Shown here: in pieces, positions 44,280 to 55,132 of the stretch | Position numbering within the stretch: position 1 is the first letter of the stretch | How the letters are laid out: each line of letters starts with the position of its first letter | Source: Pontederia crassipes | Taxonomy: Eukaryota; Streptophyta; Magnoliopsida; Commelinales; Pontederiaceae | Direction of reading: 5' to 3' | Assembly (NCBI GenBank): GCA_030549335.1 | Contig: CM060197.1 | Location: forward strand, 16,380,501-16,444,500 | Length of the DNA: 64,000 nt | The notes under the pieces: model-generated | What the model was told of the DNA's origin: nothing | The model's database searches: none | What the model saw: the letters and a program-made list of their open reading frames with translations, nothing else | Made by a program: the position numbers and the translations under genes

Positions 44280-44634
44280 TTATAAACCTCTTAAAAATAA
44301 AATTCGTGCTCGAATTTAGGGATGATGCTAATGACTCTAAGTCGATGTCACTAATCAATACATAACTTAATTGTCTGTTTCAATGGATTATCACTACTCT
44401 GCACTAAGTGCTCTACTATCTTGATTCAAGGCACTACTTGGTCATTTCTTCCTTGGGTCACTATCTAACTATGTTACGGTATCATAAAGTTTGATATCCA
44501 TTGATCAAATGAAACAACGAAATGGTTCAGGTATGGGTACCTTCAATAGTGTTGTGGTCATCCTCTTGGTCTGTGTACACTTACATGTTATGGACTCTAC
44601 CTTGCACTAAATTTCCTGTGTCTCTTGCACCTTG
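44280..44634 (-). other. Remaining 3' internal tail of element E
   Basis: The minus strand next to the LTR reads TTCGAGCACGAATTTTATTT then AAGAGG, like the pol-end/polypurine region of Tekay-type elements. The rest is gag-PR linker-like sequence with stops. No protease, RT or integrase motif occurs, so the joint of a large internal deletion must fall here. Confidence 0.6.
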
Positions 44635-45747
44635 TCATTGTTGGTCACGTCTAATTAATATCAGACAATTCCTTGCGATGTGCCCGAATTCTCCACAATG
44701 GATGCTGGCGCCTATCTTAAGTTGACATTCTCCAGCATGTGTGCGTCCACAATGTGTACATAAAACTCTATCTGATAGTTGTTGTGGTTGTCTATTCTCA
44801 AGTGTCTCATAAGGCCTAGCATGATAGTCATACTGGTTGTCACGTCTCTCTGGCCCCCCGGTTGGACGACAATCATCTCTCTTGGGTTGATGATGCTCAG
44901 TGGATTGCACTTGTGCCCTTTCTTTTTGCTCTTTTTGTTCTTCTTTCTCTCATGCATAATTCCTTTCCATTTTTGTTGCTAGTTCCACTGTATCCTTGAG
45001 GGTCTTGCAGTGACCTGTTAGGGTATCCTTCCTGATTGTGGAGTTCAGACCTTGCGCGAACTAGTCAGCCCTCTAGCTTTCACCCATGTTTTGAGTGTGG
45101 AACCTTTCTAGTTGCACAAACCGGATATGGTAATCCTCAATGGTCATTTGTCCTTGGGTCAGTGTCAAAAACTCCTGTTGTTTCTGGATGCGCTGGTACT
45201 CGGGGAAGTAACGTCCTTCGAATGCCTCATAGAAACTCTGCCAAGGAATTGCTCTCTAGCCATGAAACTTGGTGGCTCTAGTGGTCCTCCACCAATCCAA
45301 TGCGTAATCTGTTAGGTGGCTCACAGCATATAAAACTTTCTTATTCTCAATGCATCTCAATAGCTCAAACATTTCTGTCATAGTGAGGATCCAACGTTCA
45401 ACCTTGTCAACATCTCCGTTGCCATAAAATTATGGAGGCTGGAGCTTCAGAAACGCTTGGATAGTATCCTCAGTAGGCGCTGAATGGAGCTGAAACTCCT
45501 GGAGAGGTGGTCGTGGTGGTAGTAGAGGTGGTGGTGGCGGCAATATCTCGCTATCACCAATGTAGCTAGCCTCATGTGGTATCTCTATGTGCTGAACTCT
45601 CTGCCCGCGAACATGGCCATGACAACGATCCCTACCTCTTTGTTCTACTACCTGTGGACCCCTTTGGGCCTCAATATTTTTAGTGACATTCCCTTCTTGG
45701 GCATCGGCTCCATGGCCATGCCCAACAGTTCTACGTCTGATCATCAT
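44635..45747 (-). pseudogene. gag remnant of element E
   Basis: The ATG at 45745-45747 begins MMIRRRTVGHGHGAD. A Gly/Arg-rich start is followed by a Pro-run (ILPPPPPLLPPRPP). A shifted middle part carries LTDYALDWWRTTRATK, YFPEYQRIQKQQEFL and MTIEDYHIRFVQLERF, then CTHCGRTHAGEC and HCGEFGHIARNC (zinc-knuckle type). About 370 codons in all, near full length for a Tekay/Del gag, but with at least four stops or shifts. Confidence 0.85.
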
Positions 45748-45904
45748 CTATACACAGTACATTATCAGAAATAAAATCAATAAGTTCAATGCAACAATTC
45801 TTACTTGATTGCATTGGATGGCGCAACGACTTATTCGTGATGTGTCCACATGGGACTCTAGATAATCTAAATACTTTAGGGACATCAAGAGAGTCCCTAC
45901 GTTT

Positions 45905-45917
45905 GGCTCTGATACCA
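45905..45917 (-). other. Element E primer-binding site
   Basis: The minus strand reads TGGTATCAGAGCC, an exact complement to the 3' end of initiator tRNA-Met (before CCA addition), four bases from the LTR. Confidence 0.9.
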
Positions 45918-45921
45918 TAAA

Positions 45922-48002
45922 TGTAACGCCCCCAAATCGCCCTTGCCATGTGGCAAGACCCGACTTGAGGGTTGCTACTAACAATGCTATGCTCTGACTA
46001 AAATGTTGACTTTGACTAGTTGTTTGACCAGTATACAATGTACGCAGAAGACTTAAAAGAACTAGTATTAAATATATCAATAAATGCATAAATCTCAATA
46101 AAATATCTAATGTGAATTATAATGTAGATAACATCAACTGCTAAGGCAGAAGTATAAAGTAAAGGAATATCTATGACATAATAGCTAAACCGTAATGTAG
46201 ACACTATCCTAAGACGACTCCATGTGCATCACCATCATGAACATCGTCAGTCGCTTGAGCTCATCCTTCATTACTCTGATTACCTACAGGATCAATGTAG
46301 GGGAAACAATAACTCATGAGCTTCGCAGCCCAATAGGTGAATAATAAATCAATGGATAAATAGTGACAATAAAGGAGCATGGAGTTAGTGTAATAATCAT
46401 TTATAGATATCAATGGACAGAACCAAGGTTAAACTCTGAGTGAATCAATGCAATATCTAATAAAAGACAATACCCTAGATGGAATATAAATCATAATATA
46501 TAATAAACTCAACTGACGATCTAATGGGAGAAAATAATACTTTGTTTATCGATGGTAGAGTTAAATGCGATGTCTATAGGTAGAATCAATTCAATGCTCT
46601 AGATTACTTTACTCGGTGTTTTCGATGTCCTATGATATTCTCTAACTCGATGTGCATATCTCTATGCTTTAACTATGCTCTGACTGTGTTTTCAATGCTC
46701 TGACTGGAAGTTGTAATCAACTTATTTAACTCTTATATTTCTATGCAATCACTTATTAACGTATTCATTGCAATGAGGTTCCATGTACTTCATGAGGCCA
46801 GTTATTGTGCACATTACAACGATCATCCTCTCTAAAGAGATAGGGTATCCTCTTTCGTTACACGATGGGGAGGAATCATGCAATAGGGACAAATTATGCC
46901 CCAACACTGACTGCAATTCTATACCATGAGCTCCCCGTCAATCCATAACATGAGCACCCAAACTTTTATCTTTAATTAATTAAGTTATCATATTCGTCCA
47001 GATTGGGACTTAGTCGTAACAATGCCATCACAATAATCAAGATAATAATGTCATGTAATCGGTGGAATCAAATGGGATTTAAACTCTGGATTAATTTAAT
47101 CTATGGGGCAATGACAATGCTCCGAATATGCATAATCGTATAATCAATAAGATTAGAGAGTTATAAATTCTTGGATATAATCTATGCAATGAGGTAGAAT
47201 TAATCTCGATTGATCAGGCGATAGATCCAACTGATAATTCGAGATAGCCATCGGATTTAGGTCATAACCCATAAAGTAGTAATTAACAATAACACATGAC
47301 TAATTATTCTCTACATGACAACATTATATATCATGATATTAGAAAGATCAATTCAATGGTCAATCAAGGATAATCAACAATATAATAATCAAACTGATGA
47401 TATCCATATAAACTATGTTTCAATGGCATCAGTTGGATAATTAATCATGGATCACTGAAAATAGGTCATGCTATGCAATACAATACTCTGATTAAGAATA
47501 TTGATAGGATTGGATGGTTAATAGATCATGGAACATAATTAATATCAGAATCAAATAAGCATATAAACATAACTTTAGCAAAAATCAAGCGTCACAAATA
47601 TCATGCGTCATCATTAAAATAATAATAAAATAAGGATCTCATCATATTATAATGTCACAACAGAACTCGGGCCGGGTTGGGTCTGACCTGGGTTGTGTTT
47701 TTCAATGGTTGCTGCCTCCGCCTAACCCGGGCCAAGTACGAGTCAAACTCGGTCGAACTACTAGAACATCCCTGCCGAAACTCGCGCCGGTTCAATGGAG
47801 CCTGTTCCAGGTTTCGGTACCTACACGCAAGTCAGCGACAACGCGGACCGAGCAACGGAGAGTTTGGGTCAGGCTCAACGTTGTTTCTGCCCGTTCTACA
47901 AACCCTGGCCGGGTTCTGTGGTTCCAGGAATGATAGTGGAATAAACCGGAATAAACCTCTTAGGACCAAAGTAATCATATGGGACGAATCATGGATGATA
48001 AG
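45922..48002 (-). repeat. Element E 5' LTR, segment 1
   Basis: Starts TGTAACGCCCCCAAATCGCC. Aligned with 11300-13083 and 43533 onwards. It ends at ATAAG, where element D entered, and resumes at 54126. ORFs such as 47652-48015 are chance readings. Confidence 0.92.
47998..48002. other. Target-site duplication ATAAG (left)
   Basis: Identical to 54121-54125 across element D. Confidence 0.95.
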
Positions 48003-48818
48003 TGTAATATTTTGATTTTCCCTAAAAGGATAATTTGGACTTTTTTCCCAAACACTCATGGTATCCCTCTATATAAGGCCTCTCTTCTCTCTCTCATTTT
48101 TCCCACATCTTGGTAGCTAGGGATTGAGGAAGAAGAAAGAGGAGATCAGGGAGAAGGAAGAAGAGGAAGAAGAAAAGAGGAGGAAGATATAAGATCAAGA
48201 TAAGTAAAGGGGATCCAACCCCTCTCTATCCTCTCAAAGTTTTATTTATTGGATTGAGGGTAATAGGGCACCTTGCTCCTATTAGGGATTTAATTGAGGA
48301 ATTTATGAGTTTTATCATATCTGAGATTTTTTTTCTAATGATTCATGATTAGATGTAAATGTTAGAATTGCATGATTTAAGTTGCATAATCTGCATAAAT
48401 TCGTGACTGTATTTGAGACAATTATTCGGATAGGTTTTACTTATCCAAAAATTACAATTGATATATTAACGGAAATCTAACGAAGTCTAGTTTCCACCAA
48501 AATTGGTTTCATATGATTTGAAGTTGTATACAAATAGTTATGATCCAAATATCGAACTGGTGTCATACTGTCTCGGGAATTCGTGACTGTTTTGTAATAA
48601 ATGTTTGGATATGTTATTCTTATCCAAAAATTAAAAACAATACATGAATAGAAATCCCGTGAAGTCTAGTTTCCACAAAAATTAGTTTCATATGATTTGG
48701 AGTTGTATACAAATAGTTATGATCCAAAAATCAGATTGGTGTCATACTGTCTCGGGTAACAGCGAGATCAAATTGTAAAATGTATAGTAAATTAGGGATT
48801 GAAATTTATTCACAAGTT
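48003..48818 (+). repeat. Element D 5' LTR, truncated
   Basis: Matches the first 820 bp of the 3' LTR (51503 on), then changes abruptly to protease coding sequence after ATTCACAAGTTAA. TATATAAGG box at 48070-48078. Two tandem units of about 176 bp (48404-48756) repeat AATTCGTGACTG...CTGTCTCGGG. Confidence 0.9.
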
Positions 48819-49450
48819 AATTACTCACTTGATCTTATAGTACTACCCATGGTAGACTATGATGTTATATTGGACATGGATCAATTATCATACCATGATG
48901 CCTATATGCTATGTGGAGAGAAGAATGTTAAGATTGATAGAAAAGATGGTCCTATTGTAACCTTTCGTGGGATACCATCAAAGAAGAAGAAAATGATGAT
49001 TTCCATAGCTAAGGCAACAAAGATGATAAATAAGGGGTGTCGAGGATTTCTTCACAAGCATCATTAAGTGTGACTTTCAATTCAAGCCACGAGAAGAACT
49101 TCAAATGGTTAAGGACTTTCCTAATGTATTTCACGATGAGCTCCCAGGATTGCCTCCGGAAAGGGAGATCCATTTCCACATTGATCTCATGTCAGTAACG
49201 GCTTCCATGTCAAAATTGGCACCAGCAAAGATGAAACAGTTGAAGACCCAATTGTAGGAACTGCTGGATAGAGGATTTATCAGGCCAAGTGTCCTCATGA
49301 GGTGCACCTGTCCTCTTTGTGAAGAGGAAAGATGTGTCACTAAGATTGTGTATAGACTAAAGAATGCTGAACAAAGTGAGCATCAACAATAAGTATCCTC
49401 TGCCCATAATTGACGATCTTTTTTATCAATTGTCCACAGCATGAATCTTC
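48819..49450 (+). pseudogene. Protease end and N-terminal RT remnant, element D
   Basis: An open frame reads LIVLPMVDYDVILDMDQLS (protease C-terminal) and IAKATKMINKGCRGFL to 49065. After a shift, RT begins with DFPNVFHDELPGLPPERE, IHFHIDLMSVTASMSK and APVLFVKRKDVS, then KYPLPIIDDLFYQLSTA. At about 49443 it jumps past the whole RT palm: no YVDD box remains. Confidence 0.85.
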
Positions 49451-50004
49451 TCAAAGACTGTTGCTCCCATGACAAAGTTGACTAGGAAGAAAGAAAGGTT
49501 CAATTGGACACAGCAATGTCAATAGAGCTTCCTGGAACTGAAGAAAAGATTGACCACTGCACCGGTACTAATAGTTCCCACAAGAGTTGCAGGCTACACC
49601 GTGTACAATGATGCTAGTGGAACTAGGTTAGGCTGTGTGTTAATGCAGCATGGAAGAGTTATAGTTTATGCCTCAAGACAACTCAAACCACATGAGAGGA
49701 ACTATCCTACTCATTAATTGGAGTCGGCAGCAGTAGTGTTTTCTCTGAAGATATGAAGACACTACTTATATGAAGAGGAATTTGAAGTCTTTACTGACCA
49801 TAAAAGTCTCAAATATGTGTTCACTCAAAAGGAACTGAACATGAGACAAAGAAGGTGGTTGGAATTCTTCAAAGACTATGAGTTTGGTATTCTCTACTAT
49901 TCAGGAAAAGCCAACTCTGTAGTAGATGCCTTGAGCAGGAAATGGGAAGGATCATTGGCATGCTTAAGACTTTACAAATGGACTCTTATTGAAGAAAGTG
50001 CTTA
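49451..50004 (+). pseudogene. RT thumb and RNase H remnant, element D
   Basis: [39 protein letters not shown] (RNase H Asp), [34 protein letters not shown] and [20 protein letters not shown] followed by [11 protein letters not shown], the gypsy RNase H end. Four stops interrupt the frames (49442-49760). Confidence 0.9.
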
Positions 50005-50011
50005 GGGGAAG

Positions 50012-51240
50012 TTGATGATGTATTGTGTCATTCAACTTGATCTAGTGACAAGGATAGCACAAGCACAGAAAGAAGATCCAAAGTACAAGGACATGAAGGC
50101 TCTATGTGAAAAAGAGCACCCAAACTATAGGATTGATGAAGATGTAACTATCAGGTTTCAAGACAGATTATGGGTACCTGAAGATAAAGAGCTCAAGGAA
50201 GAAATTCTTGCTGAATGTCACAAGTCAGATTTTGTGATTCATCCTGGAACCACTAAAATGTTCAAAGACTTGCAAAGGACATTTTGGTGGAGAGACATGA
50301 GAAGAGAAGTAGTAGAATTTGTCTCCAAATGCTTAGTCTGCCAACAGGTCAAGATTAAGCATCAGAAGCCACCAGGACTACTGAACCCATTGCCCATACC
50401 TCAATGAAAGTGGGAGAAGATTACAATGGATTTCATTGTGGGTCTCCCAAAGACACAGAAGGGTCATGATGCCATATGGGTCATCGTTGATAGATTAATT
50501 AAGTCAGCTCACTTCTTATCATACAATGTAAGACAGTAAGCTGTAAGTTTGGTGAAAATGTATGTTGATGAAATCATCCGACTACATGGAGAAGATAGCG
50601 ACCCCAGATTCACAGCAAGGTTCAGGAGAGGGTTGCAACATGCATTTGGTACCAGGTTACATACAACACTGCATTTCACTCTCACAGTGATGGGCAAAGT
50701 GAAAGAATGATCCAAACCTTAGAAGACATGCTCAGAACATGCGCAATCGATTGGCAAGGCAGCTGGGATGAACATCTCACTCTAGCTGAGTTTGCCTACA
50801 ACAACAGTTATCACTCCACCATAAAGATGGCTCCATTTGAAGCACTGTATGGAAGACCTTGTAGGTCTCTCACATGTTGGAGTGCAGTCGATGAAGGAAG
50901 ACTACTAGGACCTGAGCTAGTAAAAAAGTATGCTGAAAAGGTAGATTTGATCAAGGAAATAATGATGGCAGCTCAAAGCGGTCAAAAGAGTTATGCAGAT
51001 AGGAAAAGAAGAGAACAAATATACCATGTTGGAGATCATGTATTGCTGAAGGTATCTCCTACTAAAGGAGTCATGAGGTTCAATAGAAAGGGCAAGTTGA
51101 CTCCCAGGTACATCGGCCCTTTTAAGATTCTGGAAAAGGTGGGTGAAGGAGCATACAAGTTGGCATTACCCCCTTCATATGCCAGAATCTGTAATGTTTT
51201 CACGTGTCAATGCTTCGCAAGTACACATGTGACAGTTCAC
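50012..51240 (+). pseudogene. Integrase remnant, element D
   Basis: The zinc domain is complete: ECHKSDFVIHPGTTKMF and SKCLVCQQVK (His, His, Cys, Cys). The first core Asp is in [15 protein letters not shown], after a stop at 50405-50407. The second-Asp region is shortened (HGEDSDPRFTARF lacks several residues before SDPRF). The Glu is in DGQSERMIQTLED across a frameshift near 50690. The C-terminal part reads EFAYNNSYHSTIKMAPFEAL, YGRPCRSL, VGDHVLLKVSPTKGVMRF and KLTPRYIGPFKIL. Confidence 0.92.
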
Positions 51241-51461
51241 ATGTGGTGGTGATTGAAGAACCAACTATCAAGGAAGACCTCACCTATGAGGAGTATCCTA
51301 CTGAGATACTAGAATATGGTGAACGTCGGTTGAGGAACAAAATAGTAAAAATGGTGAAGATTGCATGGAAGCACCACAATGGAACCGAAGCTACATGGGA
51401 ACTGAAAGAAGAAATGAAAGAACAATTCCCAAAACTATTTGGTGAGTGTTCTTTATTATAG
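51241..51461 (+). pseudogene. Chromodomain tail of element D integrase
   Basis: The frame EEPTIKEDLTYEEYPTEILE, RRLRNKIVKMVKIAWKHHN and EATWELKEEMKEQFPKLF matches the group II chromodomain of plant Tekay/Del chromoviruses, where it is thought to steer integration into heterochromatin. The frame is one base off the preceding integrase (at about 51190-51210), so the fusion is broken. It ends at TAG 51459-51461. Confidence 0.87.
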
Positions 51462-51489
51462 TTTAAAATTAGAGGATGAATTTTCTTTT

Positions 51490-51502
51490 AAGGAGAGGAG
51501 GA
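51490..51502 (+). other. Element D polypurine tract
   Basis: AAGGAGAGGAGGA lies directly before the 3' LTR. Confidence 0.88.
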
Positions 51503-54120
51503 TGTAATATCCTGATTTTCCCTAAAAGGGTAATTTGGACTTTTTGCCCAAACCCTCATGGTTTCCCTCTATATGAGGCCCCTCTTCTCTCTCTCTCTCA
51601 TTTTTCCCACATTTTGGTGGCTAGTGCTTGAGGAAGAAGATAGAGGAGATCAGGGACAAGGAAGAAGAGGAAGAAGAAAAGGAAGAAAGAGGAGGAAGAT
51701 CCAACCACTCTCTCTCCTCTCAAAGTTTTATTTATTGGATTGAGAGTAATAGGGCACCTTGCTTCTATTAGGGATTTGTTTGAGGAATTTATGAGTTTTA
51801 TCAGATCTAATTTTTTTTCTAATGATTCATGATTAGATGCAAATGTTAGAATTGCATGATTTAAGTTGCATAATCTGCCTAAATTCGTGATTATATTTGT
51901 GACAATTATTCGGATAGGTTTTACTTATCCAAAAATTACAAATGATATAAATGGAAAGCTATCGAAGTCTAGTTTCCACATAAATAGGTTTCATATGATT
52001 TGGAGTTGTATACAAAATAGTTATGATCCAAATATCGAACTGGTGTCATACTGTCTCGGGAATTCGTGACTGTTTTGTAATAAATGTTTGGATATGTTAT
52101 TCTTATCCAAAAATTACAAATAATATATGTATAGAAATCCCTCGAAGTCTAGTTTCCACAAAAATTAGTTTCATATGATTTGGAGTTGTATACAAATCGT
52201 TATGACCCAAACATCGGACTGGTGTCATACTGTCTCGGGTAACAGTGAGACCAAAATGTAAAACGAATATTAAATTGGACATACTGAATTATGGATTGAA
52301 ATTTATTCCCAAGTTAAAGGACTTTATCGTTCAGTGAAAATTAGAATCATCCAAAAAGAACAAGTATAAGTTAAGTTATTAGTATTTTAGCGATTGCTGC
52401 CAGAATAGTGTGCAGAGAATAAATTCTAGTAGTTGTATGAATTTCTAGGAAAAAGTCCCAACTCTTGTTAACGAATGAAAATTACATATTTTAATGTGTT
52501 TTATGATGCATAGATGCTAAGAGATCGTATGTGAAATATTTATGATATTTTAAACTATTTTTATTAGAATTTTAATCTTAAAAGTTGAGACTTTCGGGTG
52601 GAAGATCGGGCTTCCAAGACATTGGCACGACCATGCCAGGTCCCATAACGTTCGTGACAGAAGGACGAAAGATAGGGTCAAATCCATCATTTTGTCACGC
52701 CCGTGACAATTGTTGTCACGGCCATGACAGGGTAGCACGATCGTGACTTTGTCGGTCACGACCGCGACAGAGGGCGTAAGGAAACTGGATTTCTGTCATG
52801 GCTGTGATGAACCCTATCACGACCATGACAAATCAAAAATTTGATTTATGTTATATTAATGTTATTTTTAAGTTGTTTACTATTATGTATTACTTATTGA
52901 TGATTGTATATGAACCTAGATACACGAATTGCATGGACAGACGTAACTAGGTTAAAATATGAAGACTGAGCGATGTAAATGTTTGTTGATTGCAAAGCAT
53001 AATGAACCAAGTTGTGGATGATGTTACATGTTGCCCCTCTATGGCCCTTTATCGGATAATTGTTTGGAATGATCGTTACACACATCGAAAATAGTGTGTG
53101 CATTCTGATGTCGCCCTTGGGCGAGAGTCCAGAATGATCATTACATGCATCGGCAATGGTGTGTGCATTATGATGTCACCTTCGGGTGAGAGGGAAGCAT
53201 TGTCTCCTAGGCCTAGCTAGCATATTGAGAGGGCAACGACATAAGTCCCAACTATCAGAAGATATAACGTTAATAAGAAAGGGCCAATGATCGATCGAAT
53301 GAAATGAAGTCCCATGAAAGTGGAAGTCCAAAGGGTTATAAATTAAGCAACCCTGAGGAAAGTTATGGAATGATGTCCCACGAAAGTGGATGTCCTAAGG
53401 GTTATAAAGCAATCCTAAGGAAAGTTATGGAGGCAACAATTATGGTAAGTGTACTACACTCATATGCCTATGGATTGAATGAATGACTGATGTGAATGTC
53501 CATACTTTATGTATGATGATATGGTTACATGTCTGCCGTGCTATTATTATAATGCATGATGATGATAGATTGTTGTTGATGAATGACATGTAGATCTTAT
53601 GTTATGAACATGACATGCATGATGTTTACTTCCTTCAAATGAAGATGATGATGCATATCATGTAGTATCCTATATAGAATCATGGCATTACATTGCATGG
53701 CCTTTACATACTCTAACCGGGGAAACCCCTGCATCCTGGATCCGTGCAGGTGCATAAAGTTATGGATGATGGCGGCTCAGCTCATGACAATAAAAATTAC
53801 ACACTGGTCTAGGAGTTAGAGTCAAGTGTTGAGTCTGATAGACTATGATTTTAAAATGTTTCCTCTGATGGCATTTGACTGTGGTTTTAAGATGTTTTAA
53901 TTGCTATTAGTGATGTCTTCAATTCTATAACAGTACTTTGATGTTTTCATGAAGTCTTCCGCATTTAATTCAAAGATTATTTTAACATAATTGGTTTTAC
54001 GCTTCCGTTGAATTTATAGAAAGTCTTATTTTATTATGATCATGTAATGGTGAACGGGCTAACACAACCGAAAGACCCAATTATCCTTGGCAATTTTGGG
54101 GTAAAATTTGGGGTGTTACA
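51503..54120 (+). repeat. Element D 3' LTR
   Basis: 2618 bp, from TGTAATATCCTG to GGGTGTTACA. It has a mutated TATA (TATATGAGG, 51580-51588), two tandem 176 bp units (about 51884-52240), an eight-copy GTCACGGCCGTGAC-like palindrome array (52617-52830) missing from the related solo LTR, a tandem of about 72 bp (53070-53210) and one of about 69 bp (53304-53430). The small ORFs inside are repeat readings. Confidence 0.93.
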
Positions 54121-54125
54121 ATAAG

Positions 54126-54531
54126 AGATGATGCTATGACTCTAATTATACATGACAACATACAAAGTCATTGTTAAAACTGATCTAGAGGTTGATCCAA
54201 TGATCCACCTACCTCTATCACGTGTCTTCCCTTGGATCTCCTCCCAGTGTTCTGACTGCTCTCCGGTGATCTCTCCGGCGCTCTTCTAGATGCTCCTGGT
54301 CATCTGGGACGTTATCTCAAGAGGGGGCATCGGAAAAGTTGATGGCTAGGGTTAAGGGAGATTTTGGTTGGAAGGAAACTTTATATAGGTGTCAATCAAA
54401 ACATAAGGTAAGTTAGAACTTTCCAATGGGACTCCTCCTCTGATTTTGATTTTAATTCCTTAAGCCAAATCTGATTTGATCTTTTAACTTAAATAATAAT
54501 TTATTTCTTTTAGTTCTGGCCGGGCATTATA
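54126..54531 (-). repeat. Element E 5' LTR, segment 2
   Basis: Continues from 48002 and matches 43865-44279. It ends GGGCATTATA, a mutated version of the family terminus. The minus-sense TATATAAAG lies at about 54379-54389. Confidence 0.9.
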
Positions 54532-54536
54532 GTAAC

Positions 54537-55127
54537 GGGCCGTAATAATATAGTCACCATCCGTGATTCAATCGTCGTCTTCCTCCATTTTGAGTTCGCC
54601 AAGGATTATGATGCATATGTTTGTCGACGATCATCATTAAGGTACTAGAGGAGATTGCAGGGTGGTATGGTGTGCTTCACCGAAATTGCCAGAATTGAGG
54701 TAAGAGTTGTTGACGCAGTTCGATGACATTGTGAGGATCAGTGCATTTTGCTGTGACGCTGCCGGTGCTGTAGAGTGAAGCTTTTGAAGTTGTCGACGCA
54801 TTCATACAATTTGGTCATCGAGCTCGATGTCACTGCGCTGTTGACTGCCAGCAAAGAGGTTGTTGCAGGGTTGCTAACACGACACAATGCTTACCACCAT
54901 AATTTATGGAGACGCTTCTGAGGTACCTGACGCATCTAATATTAAGGAAGAAACTTTGCTCATTGGGATGTTGATTTTCATTCATCAGCATTGTAAGTCA
55001 CCAATGTCCAGCTGCTGGCGTGGAGCAAAGGGTGATATGAGAACAAAACTAATGGTGAAGTGCAGGTTGCAGATCGACGATCGCTAGTGAAAGTGTAGTA
55101 GGTTCTCACCGTTTAGTCATTAGCGTT
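54537..55127. other. Unassigned island 1 (host or CACTA interior)
   Basis: Noticeably less AT-rich than the LTR sequence around it, with many GTTGTCGACGCA and GTCACTGCGCTG-type words. The best frame (54887-55087, 66 codons) has no recognisable motif. In the pre-insertion order it continues from 11299 and runs on at 57495. Confidence 0.5.
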
Positions 55128-55132
55128 GGTTG

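Larger units (their letters stand above)
48003..54120 (+). mobile_element. Element D: Tekay/Del-type chromovirus with internal deletions
   Basis: Order: truncated 5' LTR, PR, RT, RNase H, integrase with chromodomain tail, polypurine tract, full 3' LTR. PBS, gag and the core of RT are deleted. Exact ATAAG target duplication. The C-terminal chromodomain and LTR style (TGTAATATCC...GGGTGTTACA) point to the Tekay/Del lineage. Confidence 0.93.
11300..54531 (-). mobile_element. Element E: gag-only Ty3/gypsy (Tekay/Del-like) retrotransposon, split by two later insertions
   Basis: Reading on the minus strand: 5' LTR (54531 to 45922, interrupted by element D), a primer-binding site matching initiator tRNA-Met, a broken gag, a short tail, then the 3' LTR (44279 to 11300, interrupted by the Sirevirus). 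Removing both insertions and their target duplications leaves about 6.7 kb. Flanking pentamers are GTAAG (11295-11299) and GTAAC (54532-54536), a 4/5 match. No protease, RT or integrase is present, so it was either non-autonomous or internally deleted. Confidence 0.85.
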
